DNA from: Bacteroidales bacterium
GTDB taxonomy: Bacteria > Bacteroidota > Bacteroidia > Bacteroidales > PWNQ01
Assembly: GCA_021738505.1 (NCBI GenBank)
Contig: JAIPBW010000027.1
Coordinates: forward strand, 1 to 39,289
DNA length: 39,289 nucleotides
Direction of reading: 5' to 3'
A model generated the notes under the pieces. It was not told where the DNA came from. It was given only the letters and a program-made list of their open reading frames with translations, and did not search any database. Shown here in pieces: positions 27,401-35,200 of the stretch (position 1 is the stretch's first letter; every line of letters begins with the position of its first letter). The position numbers were made by a program, and so were the translations under genes.

Positions 27401-28127
27401 ACAACACAAATAAACGAGGGCGCGAAGGAAAAGGATTTAGAAAACGATGCCCATGATAAAGAACAGCAAATAGGAATAATAAAGCAACAACAAACAGAAC
27501 AAACAAAAGCTTATGCTGAGAGTCTTGTAATATAATTCTTTCAGGATATTTCAGATAAAAAACGGTTTCCCCGTTAAATGTCACAGGTGATTTTGTTTTT
27601 TGTTCTGAGATTTCTATTGACGAGGGAATATTTAGACTATGATGAAAATCATTTTGTAAGTATTCATTCTCATGTGGATACTTGTTTTTGATAACAAGCA
27701 TGCCAATAACCACTTTATTGTTCTGTTCTTTCTTTTGGATAAGCGTATACGCATTTGCAAACTGTTCAAAGCTGGAGTCAAATCGAAAAGGTTCATATTT
27801 TTGTTTAACCGGAATTCTGTTATTCGACCAACTAACAAGCTGATCGTTTTCATAGACCAGGTATTGCTTCGCTGTTTTTTGGGCTATGCTTCCATTTTTT
27901 TGATGAATAAATTGTTCTATTTCTGTAGAATCCATTTGAATCATACGATCCAAAACCTTATCCATCCTTTGGCTTTGCTCCTCAAGAAAAGTATTCATCT
28001 CCTGAGATAAATATTCTTCTGAATATTGATTCCGGTAATATTGGTTTAAAATGATCTGTAATACTATTGCAGAGATAAAAAGTAAAAAGAAAAAACCAGC
28101 CTTTGTTATTTTCTTATCCTTTATCAT
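24444..28127 (-). CDS. Large multi-pass sensor histidine kinase (NtrY-like)
   Basis: Membrane sensor kinase of 1227 residues. TM1 at about 11-28 and TM2 at about 207-224 enclose a first extracytoplasmic domain. A run of further membrane helices extends to about residue 470. A second extracytoplasmic region (about 475-715), two more helices (about 720-790), a third extracytoplasmic domain (about 790-925) and a last helix precede a HAMP linker (FTRPLNLIKAQMRKIKLG). The kinase core is complete: H box QVAHEIKNPLTPMK with phospho-acceptor H1018, N box NAIYAIP, G1 IADNGRGIP, G2 GMGLGLTMVKNI. The HEIKNPLTP form is typical of NtrY/NtrB-like kinases. No response regulator gene is adjacent, so its partner is encoded elsewhere. 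The signal sensed is unknown. Confidence 0.92.
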   Translation of the reverse strand: MIKDKKITKAGFFFLLFISAIVLQIILNQYYRNQYSEEYLSQEMNTFLEEQSQRMDKVLDRMIQMDSTEIEQFIHQKNGSIAQKTAKQYLVYENDQLVSWSNNRIPVKQKYEPFRFDSSFEQFANAYTLIQKKEQNNKVVIGMLVIKNKYPHENEYLQNDFHHSLNIPSSIEISEQKTKSPVTFNGETVFYLKYPERIILQDSQHKLLFVLFVVALLFLFAVLYHGHRFLNPFPSRPRLFVLFYSIDVIIVRLIISYFKFPGYIHQSELFDPAILGFSSFIPSLGDMFFTALTVLAIAIAIYKDVHLKLPKNNTILNILVNTTIFVVLIIALKMVYGLITSMVMHSSIMLNLHRVFSVDFFTIIAFLALFMVIASLYLILVKLLRFAENHSSIINTIYALLIAAALYLFLSLFWNSVDWSVFPAIFGLLVLFVVEKYYLKSFISTAVIAINLLVFTAIITFLLQYNNQQKEREQREVGASQIAAKQDPVAESLFLDIEEKIIHDDTLEILLEQYHQDGGEDLVMSYILHQYFRGYWDRYNIQLTLCKPTDELVLSSEGITQNCDDFFDRMINENGYFTFSKNLFYLNKDPWFSSYIARLNLPAENRLHNVPYTLYIEMDAKFAPEGLVYPELLIDKDVQRSDLFSKEYSIAKYKNGELIASIGDYSYVIDLEQISGKKNNQKHFYNHNDYSHYYYPMKDGEAIIISKKKHNFWEMLAPFAYILVFLLLFFLIIALIIKPDLFRVLNKNFKSRMQLVMFVVVLISFFFIGILSVKYLYNISQEKNAKQLEEKAHSILIEVEHKISGTTEIDSSMYSYVNNLMYKFASVFFSDINMYDTKGKLIATSRPEIYDNGLMSKQMNSELLHQIKHQERTILINKEKLGELEYSSAYMPFRNNENEVIAYLNLPYYAKQSELEREITGFLASFINIYVLLLAISMALAFLLSNYFTRPLNLIKAQMRKIKLGASNEKIYWNKEDEIGELIQEYNKMIDELERNADLLMRSQKESAWREMAKQVAHEIKNPLTPMKLNIQMLQRAYDSNDPNWEQKLKNVTDSLIDQIDNLAAIASEFSDFAKMPVSKPEVIDLEEVLSHAIDLYSNYEHVRVYYNNYAENTYVRADYKHLTRVFNNILDNAIYAIPKEKTGEIQIRIEEEEDKLIVSIADNGRGIPVEKRDNIFSPSFTTKSSGMGLGLTMVKNIVNNSGGNVWFDSIENEGTTFYVELPQFKE

Positions 28128-28510
28128 GAAAAAACATTTTGTTTGTTTACTGTAGATAACAAAATCAGACAGCCTAAATTATTATGGTTATTAAAAAAAC
28201 AGGATTTATTGCACAATTTCGGTTTTTCCTATCTGTTTATAAAACCGTTTATATAAAACGACTCCGATTTATCCGGGTACGCGAATACCTTTAATATTTC
28301 AGGTTAAAAATAAGCGTTTATTCGTGCAATTCATAAAATAAATTGCACTTTTCTTAAACCGCTCTATAAGGCCCTGTAAAACAACGTGATAACAACAAGG
28401 CAAATAAACTTCGATTTAAACTAATTTTTTCCTTTTTTTGAAGGGTACTTCGTCAAAAGGCAAAAATCTCTCTAACAAAAAATATAGGCTTTTTTCTATA
28501 TAAAAGGGGG
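28128..28510. other. Gene-free intergenic region
   Basis: A 383-base AT-rich gap between the histidine kinase and the methyltransferase (both minus strand). It contains a perfect hairpin (28324-28348) and two similar AT-rich imperfect palindromes, GTTTATAAAAC at 28235-28245 and GTTTATATAAAAC at 28247-28259, which could be protein-binding boxes upstream of the kinase. No TAnnTTTG match, tRNA or credible small ORF was found. Confidence 0.5.
28324..28348. terminator. Perfect 8-bp hairpin, possible terminator
   Basis: GTGCAATT and AATTGCAC form an 8-bp stem with a 9-base loop. TTTTCTT follows on the plus strand, but no plus-strand gene ends here. On the minus strand, where the methyltransferase gene would need termination, no T-run follows. 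It could therefore be a terminator, a transcript-stabilising hairpin or an operator. Confidence 0.3.
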
Positions 28511-29407
28511 TTACTTTAAATTTTCTCCATCTTTTCCAAGAATATAGATAACACTGGAATAATTTGTATTTTTAGCTGCTGTAAAATTGGATTTGAGCCC
28601 TCTTCGCAAAGCGTTCCAATAATTTATTTTTCCATTCTTATATTTTTCACTAAGCATGCTAACATAAAAAGCATCAAATTTCATAGGATAAACATCCTTT
28701 ACATGAAAATTATGTTTGGCTGCTAATTTTTGTATGTCTTTTTGCCTGAAATGATAAAGATGCCGTGGAACATCATAAGCAGCCCAATATTGTTCATAGT
28801 ATTTGGCATCATTAGAATCCGGATTCGGCACAGCAATAACAATAATCCCTTTATTTTTCAGTAAGCGGTAAATTGTTTGCATGCGTTCATTTAGATCGGG
28901 CACATGCTCCAAAACGTGCCACATAGTAATGACATCAAAACTCGCATCCTGTAGCTCCTGAAGGTACGCTTCCTCATTGACCGGGAGTCCATATTCCTGT
29001 TTGGAAAAGTTCCTCGCATCCTCATCGGGTTCAATACCCTGCACCTCCCATTTGCTATGTTTGCAAAAGTTCAGAAATTCTCCTGTACCGGATCCAATAT
29101 CCAGTATTTTGTTTCCGGACTTATACACTTTAATAATCTGATATTTTTGTTTTATGGTATAAGCTCTTACAAATTTATAAATCCCATTAATAAGTCCTTT
29201 GCTCGTATTTGAATGGGAGATATACTCTTCCGACTTATAATATTTCCCAAGCTCATTCGCCGGGGGTCGCGGATTGGTATACAAAAACCCACACTGTTCG
29301 CATTGCGCTATGGTAAAGTCTTCTTTTGTTAAAAACCAATCTTGTAATTGCATAAAGTCCTTAGCTTGTTCATTACCACATACCGGACATTTATCTATAT
29401 TTTCCAT
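28511..29407 (-). CDS. Zinc-ribbon class I SAM-dependent methyltransferase
   Basis: Protein of 298 residues. It starts with a zinc ribbon (C7-P-V-C10 and C36-E-Q-C39, GFLYTNPRP) and continues into a Methyltransf_23-type Rossmann fold: motif I ILDIGSGTGEFL (from residue 101), IEPDEDARNF, DVITMWHVLEHVPD and GIIVIAVPNPDS. This architecture is common among enzymes that methylate sugars or small molecules, but the substrate cannot be assigned. A GTG start at 29422 would add five residues and lie inside the parS-like site, so the ATG at 29407 is preferred. It follows mnmG by 22 bases and is probably co-transcribed with it. Confidence 0.88.
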   Translation of the reverse strand: MENIDKCPVCGNEQAKDFMQLQDWFLTKEDFTIAQCEQCGFLYTNPRPPANELGKYYKSEEYISHSNTSKGLINGIYKFVRAYTIKQKYQIIKVYKSGNKILDIGSGTGEFLNFCKHSKWEVQGIEPDEDARNFSKQEYGLPVNEEAYLQELQDASFDVITMWHVLEHVPDLNERMQTIYRLLKNKGIIVIAVPNPDSNDAKYYEQYWAAYDVPRHLYHFRQKDIQKLAAKHNFHVKDVYPMKFDAFYVSMLSEKYKNGKINYWNALRRGLKSNFTAAKNTNYSSVIYILGKDGENLK

Positions 29408-29414
29408 TGTATTT

Positions 29415-29430
29415 TGTTCCACGTGAAACT
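29415..29430. other. parS-like ParB binding site at the 3' end of mnmG
   Basis: TGTTCCACGTGAAACT matches the bacterial parS consensus TGTTTCACGTGAAACA at 14 of 16 positions and keeps the CACGTG core. It overlaps the last base of the mnmG stop codon and fills most of the gap before the methyltransferase gene. A second site lies at the other end of mnmG. Confidence 0.75.
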
Positions 29431-31313
29431 TATTTTTTACGCCCCAAATGTATTAAAAGTACAGAAATATCCGCCGGAGAAACGCCACTAATTCTGGATG
29501 CCTGTCCAACGGTCTTCGGTTTTATGTTTTTTAGCTTTTCCCGGGCTTCATAAGATAAAGCGTTTATACTCATAAAATCCATAGATCCTGGTATCGGTAT
29601 GGAATCCATGTTCTGCATTTTTTGAGCTAAATCCCTTTCCTTTTCTATGTAATCATAGTATTTGGAAATAATGACCGCTTCGTGGAGGGCATCATTATCA
29701 TTGTCTTCTTCCAGGCTCCAGTAATCGTTAAAACTTTTAACAACTTCTCTTAAACTATCTATGTCCACTTTCGGTCGCTTGATAAGGGATTCCATTTTTA
29801 CTTTTTGCTTAATAGGAGACTCTCCTACCTGCTTAAAGTAGTCATTGACCTGATCTGGATGTATACTTTTGTTTTTAAAATATTTCAACGCCCGCTCAAT
29901 TCTTTCTTTCTTTTCCAAAACACGATCGTATCGATCCTGAGAAGCCAGGCCTAATTTATGGGATAATTCTGTCAGTCGCAAATCAGCATTATCCTGACGC
30001 AATAATATTCGATATTCTGCACGGGAAGTAAACATACGATAGGGCTCGTCCGTACCTTTGTTAATCAGATCGTCAATCAACACGCCGATATAGGCCTGCG
30101 AACGTTTTAACACAACCTGTTGTTTCCCCTTGATTTTATGGTGAGCATTTATCCCGGCCATTAAACCAAGGGCAGCGGCTTCTTCATATCCTGTTGTTCC
30201 GATAATTTGGCCTGCTAAAAATAAGCCCGGTATTTTTTTTGTTTCCAGAGAATAATCCAATTGTTTTGGCGGAAAGTAATCATATTCAATGGCATACCCC
30301 GACTGAAATATCTTAGCATTTTCAAAACCTTCGATATTCCTTAGTGCTTTAAGCTGGATCTCTAATGGCAATGATGACGAAAAACCATTCACATAAACTT
30401 CAATGGTGTTTCTCCCTTCCGGTTCCACGAAAAGCTGATGCTGATCCTTGTCTGAAAAACGATCAATTTTATCCTCAATACTGGGACAATACCTGGGTCC
30501 AATTCCTTTAATCCTGCCCACAAATAATGGTGAGTCCTCAAACCCTGTTCGTAATATATCATGTACTTTTTCAGAGGTATAAGCTAAATAGCATGACAAT
30601 TGATTTTTAACCGGAGCCGTATCTTTAAACGAAAATTTGCCAGGAACATCATCTCCGGGCTGAACAATTAATTTTGAATAATCAATTGTTCGGCCATCAA
30701 CACGCACAGGTGTTCCTGTCTTCATTCTTTCGGTATCCAGTCCAAGCTCCTCCATATTTGCCGTTAATCCAACAGAAGATCGTTCTCCAATACGCCCACC
30801 TTTAAGTTGCTTCTGACCGATATGAATCTTACCATTTAAGAATGTACCTGCAGTAATAATAACTGCCTCAGCAAAAATTTCAAGTCCCAATTGTGTTTTT
30901 ACACCTACAGCCTTTCCCTTGTCAACAATAATTTCTGTTACAGTTTCTGTCCAGAAATCTATGTTTTCCGTTTGCTCCAACATTTCTCTCCAAACCTGCG
31001 AAAACTTCATCCGGTCGTTTTGTGTTCTGGGCGAATGCATCGCCGGGCCTTTAGAAAGGTTGAGCATTCGAAATTGAATAGTTGAATGGTCGGCAACAAT
31101 ACCGGAATATCCGCCCATAGCATCAATTTCCCGAACAATTTGCCCTTTAGCCACTCCCCCCATAGACGGATTACATGACATCTGGGCAAACCTTGTCATA
31201 TCCATGCTAATCAGCAACACGGAGGAACCCAGATTGGCAGCAGCTGCTGCTGCTTCACAACCTGCATGACCCCCTCCGACTACAATTACGTCATATTTTT
31301 GCATTACATCCAT
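29430..31313 (-). CDS. mnmG: tRNA uridine 5-carboxymethylaminomethyl modification enzyme MnmG (GidA)
   Basis: FAD-dependent enzyme that, with MnmE, installs the cmnm5/nm5 group on wobble U34 of certain tRNAs. The 627 residues begin with the dinucleotide-binding loop DVIVVGGGHAGCEAAAAAAN, then the family signature SCNPSMGGVAKGQIVREIDA. GTFLNGKIHIGQ, RMKTGTPVRVDGRTIDY and GLFLAGQIIGTTGYEEAAAL follow, and the C-terminal helical domain (ASRISGVSPADISVLLIHLG) contacts MnmE and tRNA. The length is normal. Two starts are possible: ATG 31313 (MDVMQKYD) or ATG 31304 (MQKYD). The upstream one overlaps the parS-like site by a base. mnmE is not in the window. Confidence 0.97.
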   Translation of the reverse strand: MDVMQKYDVIVVGGGHAGCEAAAAAANLGSSVLLISMDMTRFAQMSCNPSMGGVAKGQIVREIDAMGGYSGIVADHSTIQFRMLNLSKGPAMHSPRTQNDRMKFSQVWREMLEQTENIDFWTETVTEIIVDKGKAVGVKTQLGLEIFAEAVIITAGTFLNGKIHIGQKQLKGGRIGERSSVGLTANMEELGLDTERMKTGTPVRVDGRTIDYSKLIVQPGDDVPGKFSFKDTAPVKNQLSCYLAYTSEKVHDILRTGFEDSPLFVGRIKGIGPRYCPSIEDKIDRFSDKDQHQLFVEPEGRNTIEVYVNGFSSSLPLEIQLKALRNIEGFENAKIFQSGYAIEYDYFPPKQLDYSLETKKIPGLFLAGQIIGTTGYEEAAALGLMAGINAHHKIKGKQQVVLKRSQAYIGVLIDDLINKGTDEPYRMFTSRAEYRILLRQDNADLRLTELSHKLGLASQDRYDRVLEKKERIERALKYFKNKSIHPDQVNDYFKQVGESPIKQKVKMESLIKRPKVDIDSLREVVKSFNDYWSLEEDNDNDALHEAVIISKYYDYIEKERDLAQKMQNMDSIPIPGSMDFMSINALSYEAREKLKNIKPKTVGQASRISGVSPADISVLLIHLGRKK

Positions 31314-31328
31314 GTTTCACGTGGAACC
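31313..31328. other. parS-like ParB binding site at the 5' end of mnmG
   Basis: TGTTTCACGTGGAACC matches parS (TGTTTCACGTGAAACA) at 14 of 16 positions with an intact CACGTG core. It fills the whole 16-base gap between the ybeY stop and the mnmG start, about 1.9 kb from the partner site at 29415. Confidence 0.75.
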
Positions 31329-31329
31329 T

Positions 31330-31749
31330 TTAGCGATTTAAATAGTAATTTTCTTTTTCTTTCATCAAGTCAAATTCGCTGTCGCTTTTATCATTATATC
31401 CTAAAAGGTGTAATAACCCGTGAACCATCACTCTGTATAACTCCCTCTCAAAGGATATCTGATATGCCTCAGCATTCGTCTTTACCGTATCTGCAGAAAT
31501 AAAACAATCCCCTTCGATGGGATTGCCTGACTCATGATACTGAAAGGTGATAACATCAGTGTAATAAAAATGTTGAAGATATCGCTTATTTATATCCAAA
31601 AGGTAAGGATCTGAACAAAAGATAAAGTTTAACGCGCCCGTTTGCTGGCCTTCTTCCTCTGCTACACGGAGCAACCAATTTTTAACCTTATCCTCTTCGG
31701 GCAATTCAATATTGACATCCTCGTTGAAAAAATTTATTTCAGCTTCCAT
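31330..31749 (-). CDS. ybeY: Endoribonuclease YbeY (rRNA maturation factor)
   Basis: Metal-dependent RNase involved in 16S rRNA 3'-end maturation and 70S quality control, 139 residues. The UPF0054 blocks are visible: NFIFCSDPYLLDINKRYL, TDVITFQY, GDCFISADTVKTNA and the metal site MVHGLLHLLGYNDKSDSE. The canonical motif is HGxLHLxGYDH. Here H110 and H114 are present but the third histidine position is D120. This replacement also occurs in other Bacteroidota YbeY proteins, so activity is probably kept with an altered third ligand. The gene follows the GHKL-like gene by 74 bases and precedes mnmG by 16. Confidence 0.92.
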   Translation of the reverse strand: MEAEINFFNEDVNIELPEEDKVKNWLLRVAEEEGQQTGALNFIFCSDPYLLDINKRYLQHFYYTDVITFQYHESGNPIEGDCFISADTVKTNAEAYQISFERELYRVMVHGLLHLLGYNDKSDSEFDLMKEKENYYLNR

Positions 31750-31823
31750 CTGTATATCCTTCTAATTTCTGCCAACATTTAGCTCTCAAACTTTTTCCCA
31801 GGCACCTGTTTATAAGAGAGGTG

Positions 31824-32231
31824 TCATTTATTGCTTCTGATTTGCTCTCCCTGCAAATAATTTTGAAAAGCCTTTTTTCGTATGGCTGACAACTCACTGT
31901 TTATACTATTGATGGAGAAAATGAGTTCAATATAGTCTTTTTCCACAAAATAATCATCTCCTAAAAGACTAATCAGGTAAATTAAATCACTATTATCATC
32001 AATGTGCTCAAAACAGCCCTCTATTTTGAATACCAGTCCTTTATGGCTAGACTTAAACGATACACTGGCAGAATCTTCATGCTTTGACTGGCTCAGGGTT
32101 TCAACAAGGCTAACCAGTATGTTGCTATAGTAACTATTAAAAATATTATACTCATCTGCAATATTTTCTACAAATTGCTCGATACGCCAATTTTCTTTCT
32201 GTACATTTCTTAAAGTAATATTTCTCTCCAT
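31824..32231 (-). CDS. Degenerate GHKL (anti-sigma / RsbW-like) ATPase-fold protein
   Basis: Protein of 135 residues. The first part (ENWRIEQFVENIADEYNIFN, then NILVSLVETLSQSK) follows the pattern of short RsbW/SpoIIAB-type ATP-binding proteins, in which this helix normally reads E-x-x-N-N-A-x-x-H-G. Here the N-box asparagines are replaced (E44-T-L-S-Q-S-K-H51), and the G1 box DxGxGF is reduced to IEGCFEHID. The C-terminal strand FVEKDYIELIFSI matches the closing strand of the fold. Nucleotide binding is therefore doubtful, and the protein may be a structural or regulatory relic. In related genomes an intact ATP-binding protein often sits between DUF4175 and ybeY, which supports the assignment. 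Only one base separates it from the DUF4175 stop. Confidence 0.65.
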   Translation of the reverse strand: MERNITLRNVQKENWRIEQFVENIADEYNIFNSYYSNILVSLVETLSQSKHEDSASVSFKSSHKGLVFKIEGCFEHIDDNSDLIYLISLLGDDYFVEKDYIELIFSINSINSELSAIRKKAFQNYLQGEQIRSNK

Positions 32232-32232
32232 T

Positions 32233-35200
32233 TTATTTGCCGAGATTTAAATAATATTCATTCATTTTATTTCTATAAAAAGGGGCTAGCTCGGGTGGCA
32301 CTAACCTTAATAATTCTGTTTCTTTTTCTTTCCCTCTTTTATACTCTAAAAATTCATCAGGGTTACTATTTTTTTCGTCTTTTGCCTCTTCTGATTTTCT
32401 TTTTTCCTCATACTCCTGTTTTCTTTTGGCCTCTTTGTGCTCTAACAGCCGGGTCATAATCTCTTCTTGTCTTTCTAACATATTCTCCCTAAGAATTTTA
32501 TTGACCAAATCTTCTTCCGTTTTTTCCATCTCTTTAAGCGTTTCACCTATAGATTTGCTTTCCGGGTTTCCCTTGCTTTGCATTTGCTTTCTTAATTCTT
32601 CAAGTCTGCGGCGTATTTCCCTTTGTTTTGCTGCATTGCGGGCAAATTTTTCACTCATCGATTTTCCATCTTTCCCTTTTTTCATTCCTTTTTCCAACTC
32701 TTTCTTCATCTGCTCGAGGCTTTGATTTAATTGCTTTTGCATTTGCTCAAGGCTTTGTTTTCCCGATTTTCCGGGCTTGGGATTATTACATTTCTTTTTT
32801 CCCATTTTTCTACCTTGCTTACGCATTTGCTTTTTCATGTTTTCCATAGATTCGGAAAGCATAAGAGCAATGTTATTTAAGCCTTTCATAATATATTGTT
32901 GCCGGCTAACAGCTTCATCTTTATCTCGCTTCCTTGTATATCCAATAGTATTTAATGCAAGCATTGACTCCATTGCTTTGCTCATATTCCGGTCTATATC
33001 ATTCAGTTCTTTATTGACAAATGATTGAATCATAATTTGTCGTTTGCTTAATGCATATAGGGAGTCTTTGACTTTTTGAAGGTCTTCTTTCAAATCCTTT
33101 TGTTCCTGGATAAGTTCAACAAATTGAGGATCGTCATTGGACGTATTTTCAAACTCATTCATCAGCTCCTCCTGTTCCAAAGATAATTTCAATGTGTTAT
33201 CCATAAGCTGACGTATAGAGCGCAAATCCTCTCCTTTTTGCTCCATTTCCATTTCCATCATCATATCCTGGAGTTTTTCAGAAAGATTATTCATCTTCTG
33301 TTTGGATTGCTGCTGACTTTGTTCGCCCTTTTTCTTTTTGCCTTGTTTAAGCTTTTCCAGAGATTTCTTTAAGCTATTTTCCAACTCCTTTTCATCCTTC
33401 TCTGTATTTTCAATATTCATAGGATTCTCAAGCTCTTTATTTTTATCTCTGGATTTTTCTAACTTTTCTTTGATCTTATCAAAATCTTTATTGATTTCTT
33501 CTTGTTTTTCTTTTTTATCCTCTTCGGATTCTATAGCCTCATCCTGCTTTTCTTCCAGTTCTTTTAAATCCTCAATAGCATCTTTGATATCTTTTTCTAC
33601 ATCCAACCGTTTGAAGAGTTCCAGATTTCGCTCCAACTCCTTTTCCATATCCAGATGCTCTTGCATCATCTGGTCCATTTGTTTGCGGATCTTATCTTTA
33701 TCTTCTTTATCCAGTAATTTTTTAAGCTCTTCGATTTTTTTCAATAGTTCTTCATCAAGAAGCTTTTCCATCAATTCTTTAAGTTTCTTTTCCTTTTCAA
33801 GTATATCTTCTTGTTTCTTACTCAGCTTCTCCTCTTCCTTCGTTTTCTGATCCAGGTCCTTTTTGAGCTGCTCAATCTGATCTTTTAAGTTTTCCGAACG
33901 CTCAAGAAAATCTTTTATAGCTTCTTTATCATCCCAGTCCAGGTTTTCCTTTTCAACCATCTTCTTTCGAAGCTTTTCGAAATCTTTCTTCATCTTATCG
34001 ATTTGTTCCGAAGCCTTCTTAGTTTTTTCTTTAAAATCTTTTGTCTTCTTGTCTATCTTTTCTTCGATTTCCTCTTCAGATGGTTCTTTAACTTTACGAA
34101 TACTAGTTTTTGTCGACTTGGGTCCTTTTATTCTGTCATTATCCCATACTTTAAAATAATAGAATAATTCATCACCCGGTTGCAGTATCGTATCGCGCTG
34201 AAATGTAAAATAGAAAGCTTGTTTGTTTATTCCTTTTTCAATGTTTACAGGAATCTGTTTATATTTTCCTTCGTCATTCACTTTCCAGGCAAAATTCAGT
34301 TTTGTAAACCCGTAATCATCGGCTATAGATCCGCTATAAAATGATCTTCCCGCTGATGAGGAGTCATCTATAATATTTAGCTCTATTTCCGGATATTGAT
34401 CACGAACAACGTTAACTTCAAAATCGAGTGTGTCTTTTGAATTAATATATTGATTGCTGCTAACAAGACGATACGAAAAATTCTCTAAAGCTCTTTTCTC
34501 TGTTTTAAACTCGTCTTTTATACGAACAGTCTCATCTTCAAGTATCATTTTGATCTGCTCCGTATTACTAACATTGAATTTCCATTGAATATTTGTTCCA
34601 CATGGAACAATTAAATCACCCGTGTTTTTAGTAGTTTCATCCTTTTTGCCTGTATAATCAGGATAATCCATTTCAATAGTATATCCGATAATTTCGGGTT
34701 TATTTCTGACGATAATTTTATAATCCCGGCTTTTTACAATTCCATCGGTAACGACAAATTCTTTTTGATTTCGGATATTTTTTAGTGTTAACACATAGTT
34801 GTCGGAGCTCTTTTTAACAAATCTGTTTCTTGTATTTCCGGATTTAAAAAATAGATTTTCGGGTCTTTGGTCTCCGGTAATATTAACTTCCAATTCTAAA
34901 TCGTCGCCTTTCGCTACTTCAAGCGATGAGTTTTCCAAATGTATATAAAAAGGTTGTGGGCGTTCAAACTCCTCATTATACTTCGTGAGTCGTTTTGTGG
35001 GCTCCACAATTATATCCGGTGCAGAGATAAGCAAAGCAACAAAAATTAATACCGGAATACTTAGATATTTCAAGTATTTTCTGTTAATCCGGAAGTCTAT
35101 AACATTTTTAAAATCAAATGGCTTTAATTCACTGGCTTTTTGTTCTATCGCCTGATTTAAAAATTGTTTATCTGCTTCTTTCGCATGCCTAATGTTTTCT

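Noticed and set aside
33338-33850. 170-codon plus-strand frame, serine/phenylalanine-rich
   Set aside because: It is antisense to the Lys/Glu-rich coiled coil of DUF4175; the low-complexity Ser/Phe composition is the mirror of Lys/Glu codons.
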